Position numbers and translations under genes: made by a program. 64,000 bases of DNA, taken from Bacteroidales bacterium UBA5507 (GTDB taxonomy: Bacteria > Bacteroidota > Bacteroidia > Bacteroidales > Lentimicrobiaceae). The notes below the pieces were generated by a model. The model searched no databases, was not told where the DNA came from, and saw only the letters and a program-made list of their open reading frames with translations. The DNA is taken from contig DIOT01000047.1 of the NCBI GenBank assembly GCA_002426195.1, forward strand, positions 290,303 through 354,302, given 5' to 3'. The stretch's first letter is position 1. Each line of letters starts with the position of its first letter. Below, in pieces: positions 17,249 to 26,532 of the stretch.

Positions 17249-17928
17249 GAAACCTGATATTATTGATCTTAATTTTGTCGGGATTTCAGGCCTTTTCACA
17301 ATCCGACAATAGCATTGTCCGTAAAGGAAACAAACAATACGACGATGGAAAGTATAAAGATGCAGAAATTACGTACCGAAAAGGTCTCGAAAAGAATCCT
17401 TCATCGGTAAAAAGTACTTTTAATTTGGGCAATTCACTTTACAGGCAGGATAGCTACGAAGAAGCGGTTGAAAATTATCAGAGCACTGTCGCAAAGTTAA
17501 ACTCTAATAACAGAGCGGAGCAGGCAACTGCCTACCATAACCTGGGTAATGCATACCTTAAAAGTGAAAAATACCAGGAAGCAATTGATGCTTATAAACA
17601 ATCGTTAAGAATAAATCCCGATGATAATGACACAAGGTACAACCTGAGTTATGCTCTGAATAAATTAACTATGAATCAAAACCAGAGTGGCGGCGATAAT
17701 CAGAAGAACGATAATAATGATAAGAATAAGGAGCAACAGCAAAGATCACAATCAAACAGTGATCAACAACAGAACCAGGATCAAAGCAATCAACAAAAAC
17801 CACAGATTTCTAAAAGAGATGCTGAGAGAATGCTTCAGGCTTTAAATAACGACGAACAGAAAACATTAGATAAAGTTAATAAACAGAAGGTAAAACAAAT
17901 ACCGGTTCAACCTGAAAAAGACTGGTAG
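17245..17928 (+). CDS. batC: BatC, TPR protein
   Basis: The 227-residue protein has a signal peptide (to about FSQSD, residue 20). Three to four TPR units follow (NKQYDDGKYKDAEITYRKGL, AYHNLGNAYLKSEKYQEAI and similar). Then comes a low-complexity Gln/Asn/Asp/Lys linker (about 147-190) and a charged tail with SKRDAERMLQALNNDEQKTL. This layout is that of BatC. It probably scaffolds BatA and BatB on the periplasmic side. The Gln-rich linker also explains local codon bias. It overlaps batB by 4 nt. Confidence 0.9.
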   Translation: MRNLILLILILSGFQAFSQSDNSIVRKGNKQYDDGKYKDAEITYRKGLEKNPSSVKSTFNLGNSLYRQDSYEEAVENYQSTVAKLNSNNRAEQATAYHNLGNAYLKSEKYQEAIDAYKQSLRINPDDNDTRYNLSYALNKLTMNQNQSGGDNQKNDNNDKNKEQQQRSQSNSDQQQNQDQSNQQKPQISKRDAERMLQALNNDEQKTLDKVNKQKVKQIPVQPEKDW

Positions 17929-17952
17929 TCAGCAAAACCTTAAACCACTGAT

Positions 17953-19794
17953 ATGAATATTAAGCTTTCACGACTTACTGTTTACGTAATACTCCTATTT
18001 ATTATTCAGGCAAGTACTGTTTTTAGTCAGAACGTTGAGTTTAAAGCAACCGCACCTGGTGAAGTTGCTATAGGAGATCAGTTCAGATTGATATTCAGTG
18101 TAAATGCTCAGGCCAATGGATTTAAAGCTCCCGCAATAAGAGATTTCTCTATATTGTCAGGCCCTAATCAAAGCTCGAGTAGCAGTATGCAGATAATAAA
18201 TAACCAGGTTACTCGCTCAGTTGAATATTCATATACGTTTTTACTCCAGGCTGTTAAAGAAGGAACCTTTACCATTCCTGCTGCATCAGTTACTGTTGAA
18301 GGTTCCGTTTATCAGACAAAGCCAATAAATATTAAAGTAGTAAAAGGAAATACCCAGCAAAGAAACCAACAGAACAGGCAACAGCAAGGATCACCCGACA
18401 TTAGTTCTAACAACTTATTTGTTAAGGCTTCAGTTAATAAGACCAACCCATACCAGGGTGAACAAATAATTTTAACCTACAAAATATACACCCGAGTTCC
18501 GGTTTCTGAATATAGTGTTAGCAAATCACCATCATTAATAGGCTTTTGGACTGAAAACCTCATTAAGGATAATGCACCGCTTAACCAATACAAAGAAGTA
18601 ATAAACGGTAATGAATATATTGTAGCTGAATTCAAGAAAGATGCATTATTTGCACAAAAGGCAGGTAAACTCACAATTGAACCACTACAACTTGATGTGA
18701 TTGCTCAGGTTGAAAAGCAAAGGCGACGCACAAATGATCCATTTGAAGATTTCTTTAACGACAGTTTCTTTGGTGGAAACTATCAGAATGTTAGAAAAAC
18801 ATTAAACTCAAATGCACTAACAATAAATGTAAAACCACTTCCCTCACTGGCAAATGAAAAAGATTTCGGCGGTGCTGTTGGTAATTTTAAAATACAAACA
18901 TCTATTGACAAAACAGATGTTAAAGCTAACGACGCTTTAACACTTAAACTGACAATTTCGGGAACAGGAAATATCAAATTAATAGATAAACCAAACTTTG
19001 TTTTTCCAACTGATTTCGAAGTTTATGATCCACGAATAAACGACAATATTAAAGTTGGACCAACAGGTGTATCAGGAACAAGGACTTTTGAGTACCTGCT
19101 TGTACCACGTAATCACGGAAAATATTCAATTAAACCATCATCGTTTATATATTTCGATTTATCAACTGCAAGCTTTAGAACTTTAAAGACCCCCGAGTTT
19201 AAAATAAATGTAGAAAAAGGAACCGGTGGTGATACATATATTTCCGGAGATTCAAACAAGGAAGATTTCAAATATATCGGAACTGACATAAGGTATATTA
19301 ATACCAAAATTGCAAAATTAAAACCTATCAACAGTTACTTCTTCGGCAGTATTCTATTCTGGATCTTACTGGTAATACCTCCGGTTCTTTTTGGTACTTT
19401 TCTTTTGGTATGGCAAAAAGAACTAAAGAAAAGAGGAAATATTGCCTTAATGAAGAATAAGAGGGCAACAAAAATTGCAAGGAGAAGACTGAAAGCGGCA
19501 GAAAACCACTTAAAGAGCGGCAACCAATCATCTTTCTGCAATGAAGTGTCAAATGCATTATGGGGATATATAAGCGATAAATTCAATATTCCTCGTTCAT
19601 TACTGTCAATGGAGTCTGTTGCAACAGCTTTACAAGATAAGAAAGTGAAAGAAGAGCTTATACAAAAGTTTGTTGACACCCTAAATAATTGTGAATTTGC
19701 AAGATTTGCACCAGGCGATAAATCACAAGTAATGAGTAATTTGTATACGGAAGCTTTAGAAGCAATTACCCAAACTGAACAAGAACTAAAATAA
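17953..19794 (+). CDS. batD: BatD (oxygen-tolerance family) protein
   Basis: The 613-residue protein has a signal peptide ending near FSQNV. Repeated immunoglobulin-like beta domains cover about residues 27-430 (for example VKASVNKTNPYQGEQIILTYKI and the paired GTRTFEYLLVPRNHGKYSI). One membrane span lies at about 456-482 (FGSILFWILLVIPPVLFGTFL), and a basic helical cytoplasmic tail ends the protein. The BatD/oxygen-tolerance fold is recognisable from the beta-domain series and operon place. It shares a stop/start base with batE (TAATG). It is expected to span the inner membrane, with most mass in the periplasm. Confidence 0.9.
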   Translation: MNIKLSRLTVYVILLFIIQASTVFSQNVEFKATAPGEVAIGDQFRLIFSVNAQANGFKAPAIRDFSILSGPNQSSSSSMQIINNQVTRSVEYSYTFLLQAVKEGTFTIPAASVTVEGSVYQTKPINIKVVKGNTQQRNQQNRQQQGSPDISSNNLFVKASVNKTNPYQGEQIILTYKIYTRVPVSEYSVSKSPSLIGFWTENLIKDNAPLNQYKEVINGNEYIVAEFKKDALFAQKAGKLTIEPLQLDVIAQVEKQRRRTNDPFEDFFNDSFFGGNYQNVRKTLNSNALTINVKPLPSLANEKDFGGAVGNFKIQTSIDKTDVKANDALTLKLTISGTGNIKLIDKPNFVFPTDFEVYDPRINDNIKVGPTGVSGTRTFEYLLVPRNHGKYSIKPSSFIYFDLSTASFRTLKTPEFKINVEKGTGGDTYISGDSNKEDFKYIGTDIRYINTKIAKLKPINSYFFGSILFWILLVIPPVLFGTFLLVWQKELKKRGNIALMKNKRATKIARRRLKAAENHLKSGNQSSFCNEVSNALWGYISDKFNIPRSLLSMESVATALQDKKVKEELIQKFVDTLNNCEFARFAPGDKSQVMSNLYTEALEAITQTEQELK

Positions 19795-20558
19795 TGAAAA
19801 GAGCATTTATTGTAACTCAGCTATTTCTTTTTACTATTTTTTGTCAAACGGTAACATTTGCAAATGCCAATACGACTATTCAAAAAGCAAATACCGCTTA
19901 TCAGGCAGGTTTTTATGAAAATGCAGCAAGCCTGTATGAGCAGGTCATTGAGCAGGGTAAAGTATCATCAGGTGTTTACTACAATTTAGGTAACTCATAT
20001 TTTAAAATGGATGAGATTTCAAAAGCAATCCTAAATTTTGAGAGAGCGTTGAAGCTAGACCCTTCAAATGAAGATATAATTTACAATCTAAGAGTAGCTA
20101 ACAATAAAATAATTGATAAAATTGATCAACTACCACAATTGTTTTACATAAAGTGGTGGGACAGTCTAAAACAGCTCATTTCACCTGATGGATGGGCTAT
20201 TATGTTTACAGCGTTCTTCTTTAGTTTCTTCCTGATAACGGCATTATTCTTACTCTCAACCTCAATTAGACTGAGAAAAACTTTTCTATTTTCGGGACTT
20301 TCAGTACTGATATTTACTATTATATCCTTTACAATTGCTTATCAAAGTTACAAAGATGCCGCCTTCAACAAGGAAGCAATTGTATTTGCACCTTCATTAC
20401 CAGTTAAAAGTTCACCCGAAGAATCTGGTATTGATTTGTTCGTTATTCATGAGGGTCTGAAAGTGCAAATTATCGATCATTTAACCGGATGGGAAGAAAT
20501 TAGGATAGCAAACGGCAGCAAAGGTTGGGTCAAATCAGAAACCATAGAAAGAATATAA
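19794..20558 (+). CDS. batE: BatE, TPR plus SH3-like membrane protein
   Basis: The 254-residue protein has a signal peptide (to about residue 23). Two TPRs follow, with YYNLGNSYFKMDEISKAILNFERALKLDP as the clearest. Two membrane spans lie at about 137-160 and 163-182. A C-terminal periplasmic SH3b-like domain (KVQIIDHLTGWEEIRIANGSKGWVKSE) covers about residues 200-254. This is the BatE layout and closes the operon. The next gene starts 103 nt later, and I see no clear terminator in the gap. Confidence 0.9.
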   Translation: MKRAFIVTQLFLFTIFCQTVTFANANTTIQKANTAYQAGFYENAASLYEQVIEQGKVSSGVYYNLGNSYFKMDEISKAILNFERALKLDPSNEDIIYNLRVANNKIIDKIDQLPQLFYIKWWDSLKQLISPDGWAIMFTAFFFSFFLITALFLLSTSIRLRKTFLFSGLSVLIFTIISFTIAYQSYKDAAFNKEAIVFAPSLPVKSSPEESGIDLFVIHEGLKVQIIDHLTGWEEIRIANGSKGWVKSETIERI

Positions 20559-20661
20559 GAATACCATTATCCCATTCTCATCAATACTTATAGACAATTT
20601 AATATGTCACAGGTATTGACATTCCCTTAATTTTTCTTAAATTTACTTTTATTTTTGAAAG

Positions 20662-21465
20662 ATGAAGAAAAGCACTCTGATAATCATCTTAATGTTTCTA
20701 TCATTCCAGCCTATCAAAGCTCAGGAACTGGTTGAAGTTAAACCTATTGGTGGTGATCAGTTTTTGAAGTCGTTTATAAATCAAATATTTGAGTACCCTG
20801 CTGATTTATATAACAAGCAATTGCAAGGAGCAGTCTCATTCTTGTTTGAAGTTGATGAAGATGGTGTTGCTTCTAACATACATAATATAGAAAGCTTTCA
20901 CCCGGATGCTTTAAAAGAAACACTCAGAGTCTTCAAGCTCATTGAATGGAGCCCAGCCACACGTGGAGGTAAACCTATCAAATATCTTAAGAGGTTTACT
21001 CTGGAGTTTAATATCAAGAAATTTGACAGATTGGTAAAAAGCAGAGGTTATATTAACATGCACTATCCATTTGATACGATTGACAGTACTAATATTGTTC
21101 ATTGGTATCGGCACCTTGATCATGCTCCATATCCCATAAAAGGAAATCAACAGATAAACTTACCTGTTTTTATTGCTTCAAATCTTAATTATCCTGAAGC
21201 AGCCATACGGCAAAATGTTACAGGTGTGGTAAAATTAAACTTCATCGTCGAAACTTTTGGTAAAGTTTCCAATGTCCAAACTACACAATCAGTCGGTGCA
21301 GGATGCACAGAAGAAGCAGTAAGATTATTAACAATGACAAACTGGATGCCAGGTATATTAGATGGAAAAGCAGTAAGAACCCGAACCAATATATCGATTA
21401 ATTTTCAACTCGATAAAAATGGTAACCGATTTGAACCTGTTATAAAGTCAAGTTATGGAGAATAA
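20662..21465 (+). CDS. Periplasmic protein with two TonB-C-like domains
   Basis: The 267-residue protein has a signal peptide (to about AQE, residue 22) and two tandem TonB_C-like domains. The first covers about 30-125, with LQGAVSFLFEVDEDGVASNI and WSPATRGGKPIKYLKRFTLEF. The second covers about 165-260, with YPEAAIRQNVTGVVKLNFIV, SVGAGCTEEAVRLL and WMPGILDGKAVRTRTNISINF. In true TonB this domain grips TonB-dependent receptors, but here there is no membrane anchor or proline-rich linker. The protein should be soluble in the periplasm. It lies 20 nt upstream of the DUF3078 barrel gene and probably shares its transcript. Role unknown. Confidence 0.82.
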   Translation: MKKSTLIIILMFLSFQPIKAQELVEVKPIGGDQFLKSFINQIFEYPADLYNKQLQGAVSFLFEVDEDGVASNIHNIESFHPDALKETLRVFKLIEWSPATRGGKPIKYLKRFTLEFNIKKFDRLVKSRGYINMHYPFDTIDSTNIVHWYRHLDHAPYPIKGNQQINLPVFIASNLNYPEAAIRQNVTGVVKLNFIVETFGKVSNVQTTQSVGAGCTEEAVRLLTMTNWMPGILDGKAVRTRTNISINFQLDKNGNRFEPVIKSSYGE

Positions 21466-21485
21466 GTTTCTAACTAAATAACACA

Positions 21486-22559
21486 ATGAGTCTGACCGCA
21501 CTAACAACCTTTTTAGCACTATTCTTTTATTCATTCATTTCAAATGAAAGTGAGGTGAAGGATTACAAGTTGATCAAACTGGAACAGCCAACTATTATAG
21601 AGAATACTACAATTGAACAGGATACAATTCCTGTATTACCACCTACTGATACAACAGCAATTGATACTCTCAAATTAATTTTAAAGGACTCTATTCCTGT
21701 AAAAGACACACTGGTAATAAAGCTTGACCCATCATGGAAAAAGGGTGGTAAATTTTCAATGACACTATCACAAGTCTCATTATCAAATTGGGCTGCAGGT
21801 GGAGAGAACAGTTTTGGAGGTAATAGTTATCTCAACCTGTTTGCTAATTATAAGCGAGGCAGCAGAGCATGGGATAACAACCTTTCTATGGCTTTCGGGA
21901 TTCTGAAACTGATGGATCAGGACCCAAGAAAAAGTGAGGATAAAATTGACTTTATGTCGAAATATGGACATGAGATATCCAAACAACTGTATTTATCTAC
22001 GAACTTGAATCTATTAACACAATTTGCTAAGGGTTATAAATACCCAAACGATTCTGTTGTTGTTTCAACATTCTTTGCTCCGGCTTATGTTCAACTCGGC
22101 GTTGGATTGGACTATAAACCTGCAAGTTTTTTCTCCGTTTCATTTCTTCCAATTACAGGTCGTCTAACAATTGTCAAAGATCAGGCATTGGCCAATTTGG
22201 GAGCTTATGGAGTTGAAAAAGCAACTTTTGATGTTGAAGGAAATATTATCAAGGAAGGAAGGAATGCCAGGTATGAAGTTGGATGTGCAGTTATCTCAAC
22301 TATACAAAAAGAGATCTTAAAAAATGTAGAATTTAAAAGCAAACTACAATTATTTAGCAATTACATAGAAAATCCCCAAAATATAGATATAAACTGGGAT
22401 TCGATGTTATCATTGAGGGTTAATAAATACATTTCAACCAACATTGGATTGCTCGTATTGTATGACGATGATGTAAACATAGTTACGCCTGATGGTAAAT
22501 CAGGACCCAGAACCCAACTCAAACAAACATTTGGATTTGGCTTATCAATGGATTATTAA
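21486..22559 (+). CDS. DUF3078 outer-membrane protein
   Basis: The 357-residue protein has an N-terminal hydrophobic segment (about 4-18) and a Pro/Thr/Ile-rich stretch. The DUF3078 signature then begins near residue 81: WKKGGKFSMTLSQVSLSNWA, followed by AGGENSFGG and a series of amphipathic strands ending in QTFGFGLSMDY. This family forms outer-membrane barrels in Bacteroidetes; its function is not known. The TonB_C protein just upstream may interact with it, which is inference from the 20-nt spacing only. The next gene, mscL, begins 31 nt after the stop. Confidence 0.88.
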   Translation: MSLTALTTFLALFFYSFISNESEVKDYKLIKLEQPTIIENTTIEQDTIPVLPPTDTTAIDTLKLILKDSIPVKDTLVIKLDPSWKKGGKFSMTLSQVSLSNWAAGGENSFGGNSYLNLFANYKRGSRAWDNNLSMAFGILKLMDQDPRKSEDKIDFMSKYGHEISKQLYLSTNLNLLTQFAKGYKYPNDSVVVSTFFAPAYVQLGVGLDYKPASFFSVSFLPITGRLTIVKDQALANLGAYGVEKATFDVEGNIIKEGRNARYEVGCAVISTIQKEILKNVEFKSKLQLFSNYIENPQNIDINWDSMLSLRVNKYISTNIGLLVLYDDDVNIVTPDGKSGPRTQLKQTFGFGLSMDY

Positions 22560-22590
22560 TTAACCAATATTCACCAAAAAAAAAGCAGTT

Positions 22591-22995
22591 ATGAAAATTT
22601 TACAAGAGTTCAAAGCATTTGCAATGCGTGGCAATGTGCTTGATTTGGCAGTAGCCGTTATCATTGGTGCAGCATTTGGCAAAATAGTAACATCATTTGT
22701 AAATGATATACTAATGCCCCCCTTAGGTGTCCTTATGGGTGGATTAGATTTTAAAGATTATGTATGGGTAATGATACAAGCAACAGGCGATAAACCTGCA
22801 GTGACACTTAATTATGGTATGTTCATACAGAATATAATTGACTTCCTCATAATTGCCGCTTCTATTTTCTTATTGATCAGAGCTTTAAGCCATCTCAAGA
22901 AAAAGCCAGAGCCAGAAGTTGCAGCTCCTGCACCTCCTACAAAGGACCAGCAATTACTTGAAGAAATCAGAGATATCTTAAAAGCTAAAAACTAA
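22591..22995 (+). CDS. mscL: Large-conductance mechanosensitive channel
   Basis: The 134-residue protein shows the MscL N-terminal helix and first span with AFAMRGNVLDLAVAVIIGAAFGKIV. The VNDILMPPLGVL loop, the second span (IIDFLIIAASIFLLIRAL) and a charged C-terminal helix (EEIRDILKAKN) follow. Length and order match the family. The homopentamer opens under membrane tension to release solutes in hypo-osmotic shock. A Pro/Ala-rich linker (PEPEVAAPAPPTKDQQ) precedes the bundle helix. Assignment is secure. Confidence 0.97.
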   Translation: MKILQEFKAFAMRGNVLDLAVAVIIGAAFGKIVTSFVNDILMPPLGVLMGGLDFKDYVWVMIQATGDKPAVTLNYGMFIQNIIDFLIIAASIFLLIRALSHLKKKPEPEVAAPAPPTKDQQLLEEIRDILKAKN

Positions 22996-23039
22996 TGTAA
23001 CTGAAGTTATCGTAAATATATACTAAAAGGGAGTTTGTA

Positions 23040-23804
23040 ATGCTCATTTTACTGTCGCCATCCAAGACTCTCGACTTTGAGTCAAAATATTGTATCCCAA
23101 AAGGGCAGGACCCTGTATTTATAAAAGATTCGCAAAAACTAATAAAAGCTCTGCGAAAACTCAAAGTACAGGATCTTGCCGATTTGATGAATATTAGTTA
23201 TAAGCTTGCATCTTTAAATTTAATGAGGTATCAGGAATGGGATTATCCATATGATGAAACAAAATCACGTCCGGCTTTAGCCGCATTCAAAGGAGATGTT
23301 TACCTCGGTTTAAAAGCATGGGAACTAAATGACGAGCAAATTACAAAAGCTGACGAGATAATAAGAATTATATCAGGATTATACGGTATTTTAAAACCTT
23401 CAAACAACATTCTCCCCTACCGTTTGGAGATGGGAATACAGTTAAAAGTTAAACAACATAACACTTTGTATGAATTTTGGGGAAATAAACTCACACAACA
23501 TCTTAAAACAGAATTGAAGAACAAAGGTACCAATTTATTAGTGAACCTCGCTTCTGCAGAGTACTTTAAAGCTATTAAAAACGACAAATTAAAAGTAAGA
23601 ATTATAACGCCATTCTTCCAGGAATTTACAAATGGTGAATACAAGTTTATTACAACTAACGGGAAAAAAGCAAGAGGATTAATGGCTCGGTACATTATTG
23701 ATAACGACATTAAAGATCCAGAAGACATTAAAGGTTTTAATTATGAGAATTACTCATTCAATCATCAGAAGTCTGATAACACAAGGTGGGTATTTACCAG
23801 ATAA
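23040..23804 (+). CDS. yaaA: YaaA family peroxide-stress protein
   Basis: The 254-residue protein starts MLILLSPSKTLDF, the fixed opening of the YaaA/DUF328 family. It keeps SRPALAAFKGDVYLGL, ISGLYGILKP, LPYRLEMG and NLASAEYFKAI in the usual order and length. In Escherichia coli YaaA lowers free intracellular iron during hydrogen peroxide stress. It lies 44 nt after mscL in the same direction. This is a cytoplasmic protein with no cofactor motif I can point to. Confidence 0.94.
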   Translation: MLILLSPSKTLDFESKYCIPKGQDPVFIKDSQKLIKALRKLKVQDLADLMNISYKLASLNLMRYQEWDYPYDETKSRPALAAFKGDVYLGLKAWELNDEQITKADEIIRIISGLYGILKPSNNILPYRLEMGIQLKVKQHNTLYEFWGNKLTQHLKTELKNKGTNLLVNLASAEYFKAIKNDKLKVRIITPFFQEFTNGEYKFITTNGKKARGLMARYIIDNDIKDPEDIKGFNYENYSFNHQKSDNTRWVFTR

Positions 23805-23886
23805 GCATGTTGAGTATTCTGTTCTACAATTTAATTAAAAAATGTTAATTAACTACTTGATATTCAAATAGCGTATAAATTGCATA

Positions 23887-23894
23887 TAGCTTTG
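23887..23894 (+). promoter_or_regulatory. Possible -7 element at the head of the stress cassette
   Basis: TAGCTTTG matches TAnnTTTG exactly, 65 nt before the ATG of the AraC-type gene. A TTG lies upstream but 27 nt away, farther than usual, so a regulated or activator-dependent promoter is possible. Confidence 0.4.
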
Positions 23895-23958
23895 TGTTGA
23901 CATTATGGCAACAAAAGAATGAATTTCATTGTTTCAGTTTTGCTTTAAATGACCATTT

Positions 23959-24576
23959 ATGAAACTATACCTTAAGTACGATATTCACCATGCTGTTAAT
24001 ACAATAATACGGGAAAAGCTCACGGAACTGAATATATCATATGAACAGGGTGGTTTGGGAGAAATCGATATATTAAGTGAACTTTCACCTGAAAAACTTC
24101 AGGAAGTAACCGAAATTCTAAATTACTATGGAATAGAAATTGTTGATAACATGAAGAGTACTTTGGTGCAAAAAACAAAAGATGTTATCAGGGAAATGAT
24201 TTATAATGAAGACGGATTACCTACTTCCAAAATATCATCCTATATAGCTGATAGGGTTAACCGAAGCTATGGTTATTTACATAATCTCTTTGCAGAAAAC
24301 ACTTACACCAGCATTGGTAATTACATTATAATGCAAAAGATAGAAAGAGCGAAGCAATTAATAATGGAAGGAGAACTAACCCTTACAGAGATTTCTTACA
24401 AATTAAGTTATAGCAGTGTCGCTCATTTATCATATCAATTTAAAAAAACAACCGGACTAACACCTTCTGCTTTCCAAAGGATTATTAAGAGGCGGAGAGG
24501 CGAAATTGAAAACCTCCCTGATAAGTTAAAGCCATCAAACATTACCACATCATCATCTTTAAACGAAACTAATTAG
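23959..24576 (+). CDS. AraC-type helix-turn-helix regulator
   Basis: The 205-residue protein has an N-terminal alpha/beta domain of about 65 residues (LYLKYDIHHAVNTIIREKL, then EVTEILNYYGIEIV) that I do not recognise. An AraC/XylS double HTH at about 85-180 follows. The second HTH is clear: LTLTEISYKLSYSSVAHLSYQFKKTTGLTPSAFQ. No receiver or sugar-binding domain is present. It ends 5 nt before the receiver gene, so regulator, receiver and kinase probably form one unit (23959-26415). It is the likely transcriptional output of the stress cassette, which is inference from position. Confidence 0.88.
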   Translation: MKLYLKYDIHHAVNTIIREKLTELNISYEQGGLGEIDILSELSPEKLQEVTEILNYYGIEIVDNMKSTLVQKTKDVIREMIYNEDGLPTSKISSYIADRVNRSYGYLHNLFAENTYTSIGNYIIMQKIERAKQLIMEGELTLTEISYKLSYSSVAHLSYQFKKTTGLTPSAFQRIIKRRRGEIENLPDKLKPSNITTSSSLNETN

Positions 24577-24581
24577 ATTTT

Positions 24582-25028
24582 ATGCCAAACAAACCTTTAA
24601 ATATTCTATTAGCCGACGACGATGAGGATGATCGCTTTTTCTTTAAAGAAGCAATCGATAAAGTGAAGGTAAAAACCAACCTAACCCTTGTTAATGATGG
24701 AGTTGAATTAATGCGGTATTTGTATAATCCCGAAAATATAAAACCTCATGTTGTATTTCTTGACCTGAACATGCCTCGTAAGGGAGGGATTGAGTGCCTC
24801 GAAGAAATAAGAGCTAACAAGGACTATAAAGATCTAATGATTGCAATTTACTCAACCTCAGCGTCTGACAGCGACATTGAAGAAACATTTGTTAAAGGAG
24901 CAAATGTTTACATTAGGAAACCTAACGATTTTAAAGTTCTGAGAAAAGTCCTATCAGATGTATTATCAATCAACTGGCAATACCATACATCGGGATTAAA
25001 TATTGAGCATTTCGTTCTGAGTATATAG
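24582..25028 (+). CDS. Receiver-only response regulator
   Basis: The 148-residue protein is a single CheY-like receiver: the acidic pocket DDDEDD near residue 11, phospho-acceptor Asp in VVFLDLNMPRKGG near residue 61, the switch Ser/Thr in IAIYSTSAS, and Lys in YIRKPNDF. No DNA-binding output domain follows; the extra tail (INWQYHTSGLNIEHFVLSI) is short. It resembles the Rcp-type receivers that pair with phytochrome-like kinases. It is 10 nt upstream of a PAS histidine kinase gene. It most likely works through a phosphorelay or protein contact. Confidence 0.93.
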   Translation: MPNKPLNILLADDDEDDRFFFKEAIDKVKVKTNLTLVNDGVELMRYLYNPENIKPHVVFLDLNMPRKGGIECLEEIRANKDYKDLMIAIYSTSASDSDIEETFVKGANVYIRKPNDFKVLRKVLSDVLSINWQYHTSGLNIEHFVLSI

Positions 25029-25038
25029 ACCAGGGCGT

Positions 25039-26415
25039 ATGAAACGCACTGCATTTAATATAAAATTTCTCAGCATATCCTCAGTAGTATTAATTACTGT
25101 GACTGTATTCTTATGGTTTTATCAAGGGGATATTGAAAGTGTTGTAGTTGAGAAAATCCATATAACTAATAATCATCCTCTTATTTTTTTTCTTGCTACT
25201 GTTACTATCTTCTTGTTTCTAATTTTAGTTGCTACCCATTTTGATAGTAAGAAACTTTCACAAACCAACAAAAAATTACAAATACTAAACCAGAGCTTCC
25301 TCCAAGCAGAAAAATTAGCCTCTCTTGCCCACTGGAACTATAATTGCAAAACACGCGAGTTTTACTTTACTGAAAATCTGAAAATTTTACTAGGAATACA
25401 GTTGCATGATTTCAAACCATCAATAAAGTCTTTCATGAGATTGATTCACCATGATGATCAAAGAGAGGTTTGGACAGCTTTTAAGGATACTATTAGGTAC
25501 TCGAAGCCATTTAATATAATCCACCGCATAATAAGTCAGGATGGACATGTAAAATACATAAAAACCGTTGGCGAGTTGATTTTAGATTCTCAGCGAAACC
25601 GCTATTTAATTTGTATAAGCATGGATATTACTGAGATGACATTAAAAAACAGAATACTGGAATCTAAAAATCGCAAACTTGAAATATTTAATTCAGATCT
25701 AGCCTCTTTTAATTATGTTGCAAGCCATGATCTGCAAGCTCCGCTTAGAAAGATTCAGATGTTTATTTCCAGAATAAATGAAAGTGATGCTAACAACTTA
25801 ACTCCAAACGCTAGAGAATATATTAGTAGGATTCATGCTGCTGCGGGTTATATGCAGTTACTGATTAATGATTTACTGATGTTCTCAAGAACAAATGCAG
25901 CTTCAAAGAAATTTGAAAAGACTGATCTTAATGAAGTGCTTAATAATGTTATCAATGAATTAAATGAGATAATAGAGTGTAAAAGAGTTAAATTTCGTTA
26001 TGATACTCTTCCCATAATAGAAGGAATTCCCTACCAGTTACATCAACTTTTCTTTCATCTAATTAGTAATTCAATAAAGTTCTCAAATCCAGAGATTATT
26101 CCCGAGATTAATATTGTTTCTCAGGAAATAGGACGAAAGGACGAAATAACTGATACAGTAACTAAAGTTATTAAAATCGATATTATTGATAACGGTATAG
26201 GATTTGATAAACAGTACTCTGAAAAGATTTTCAATCTATTATTCAGATTGCATGATAGAGACAAATACCAGGGAAACGGTCTTGGTTTAGCTATATGTAA
26301 AAAAGTAATGGAGAACCATAATGGATCTATAGAGGCATTCTCAAATGAGGCTGGGTCAATCTTTTCACTATACTTTCCTTTAAATTGTCAGGATCAGTTA
26401 TCTAAACAGTCCTGA
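25039..26415 (+). CDS. Membrane PAS histidine kinase
   Basis: The 458-residue protein has two membrane spans (about 8-26 and 48-66) with a very short outside loop. One PAS domain covers about 90-200 (LAHWNYNCKTREFYFTENL, HHDDQREVW, GHVKYIKTVGEL). A HisKA domain follows with phospho-acceptor His in VASHDLQAPLRKI at about 230, then a HATPase with HLISNSIKFSNP, DNGIGFD and GNGLGLAICKKVMENHNG. All kinase boxes are intact. The SHDLQxPLRKI type resembles phytochrome-like kinases. It lies next to the receiver gene. Its C-terminal half is closely similar to the kinase at 31279. The signal sensed is unknown. Confidence 0.93.
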   Translation: MKRTAFNIKFLSISSVVLITVTVFLWFYQGDIESVVVEKIHITNNHPLIFFLATVTIFLFLILVATHFDSKKLSQTNKKLQILNQSFLQAEKLASLAHWNYNCKTREFYFTENLKILLGIQLHDFKPSIKSFMRLIHHDDQREVWTAFKDTIRYSKPFNIIHRIISQDGHVKYIKTVGELILDSQRNRYLICISMDITEMTLKNRILESKNRKLEIFNSDLASFNYVASHDLQAPLRKIQMFISRINESDANNLTPNAREYISRIHAAAGYMQLLINDLLMFSRTNAASKKFEKTDLNEVLNNVINELNEIIECKRVKFRYDTLPIIEGIPYQLHQLFFHLISNSIKFSNPEIIPEINIVSQEIGRKDEITDTVTKVIKIDIIDNGIGFDKQYSEKIFNLLFRLHDRDKYQGNGLGLAICKKVMENHNGSIEAFSNEAGSIFSLYFPLNCQDQLSKQS

Positions 26416-26532
26416 AGAATCGCTGCTTAACTTTCTATAACAGAAAAGCTAAAATATGTAAGATTCTCATACAGAGTTTTTTATGACAGATTGTTACTCT
26501 ATTACCGATAGGTGAAGTAACTGGTATTTGCT

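Noticed and set aside
19335..19679. Minus-strand 114-codon frame inside batD
   Set aside because: It is antisense to the conserved batD tail and has no sensible signal or domain.
20650..20657. TATTTTTG before the TonB_C gene as a promoter
   Set aside because: It is only 4 nt from the ATG and would leave no leader; a TTGACA upstream is too far to pair with it.
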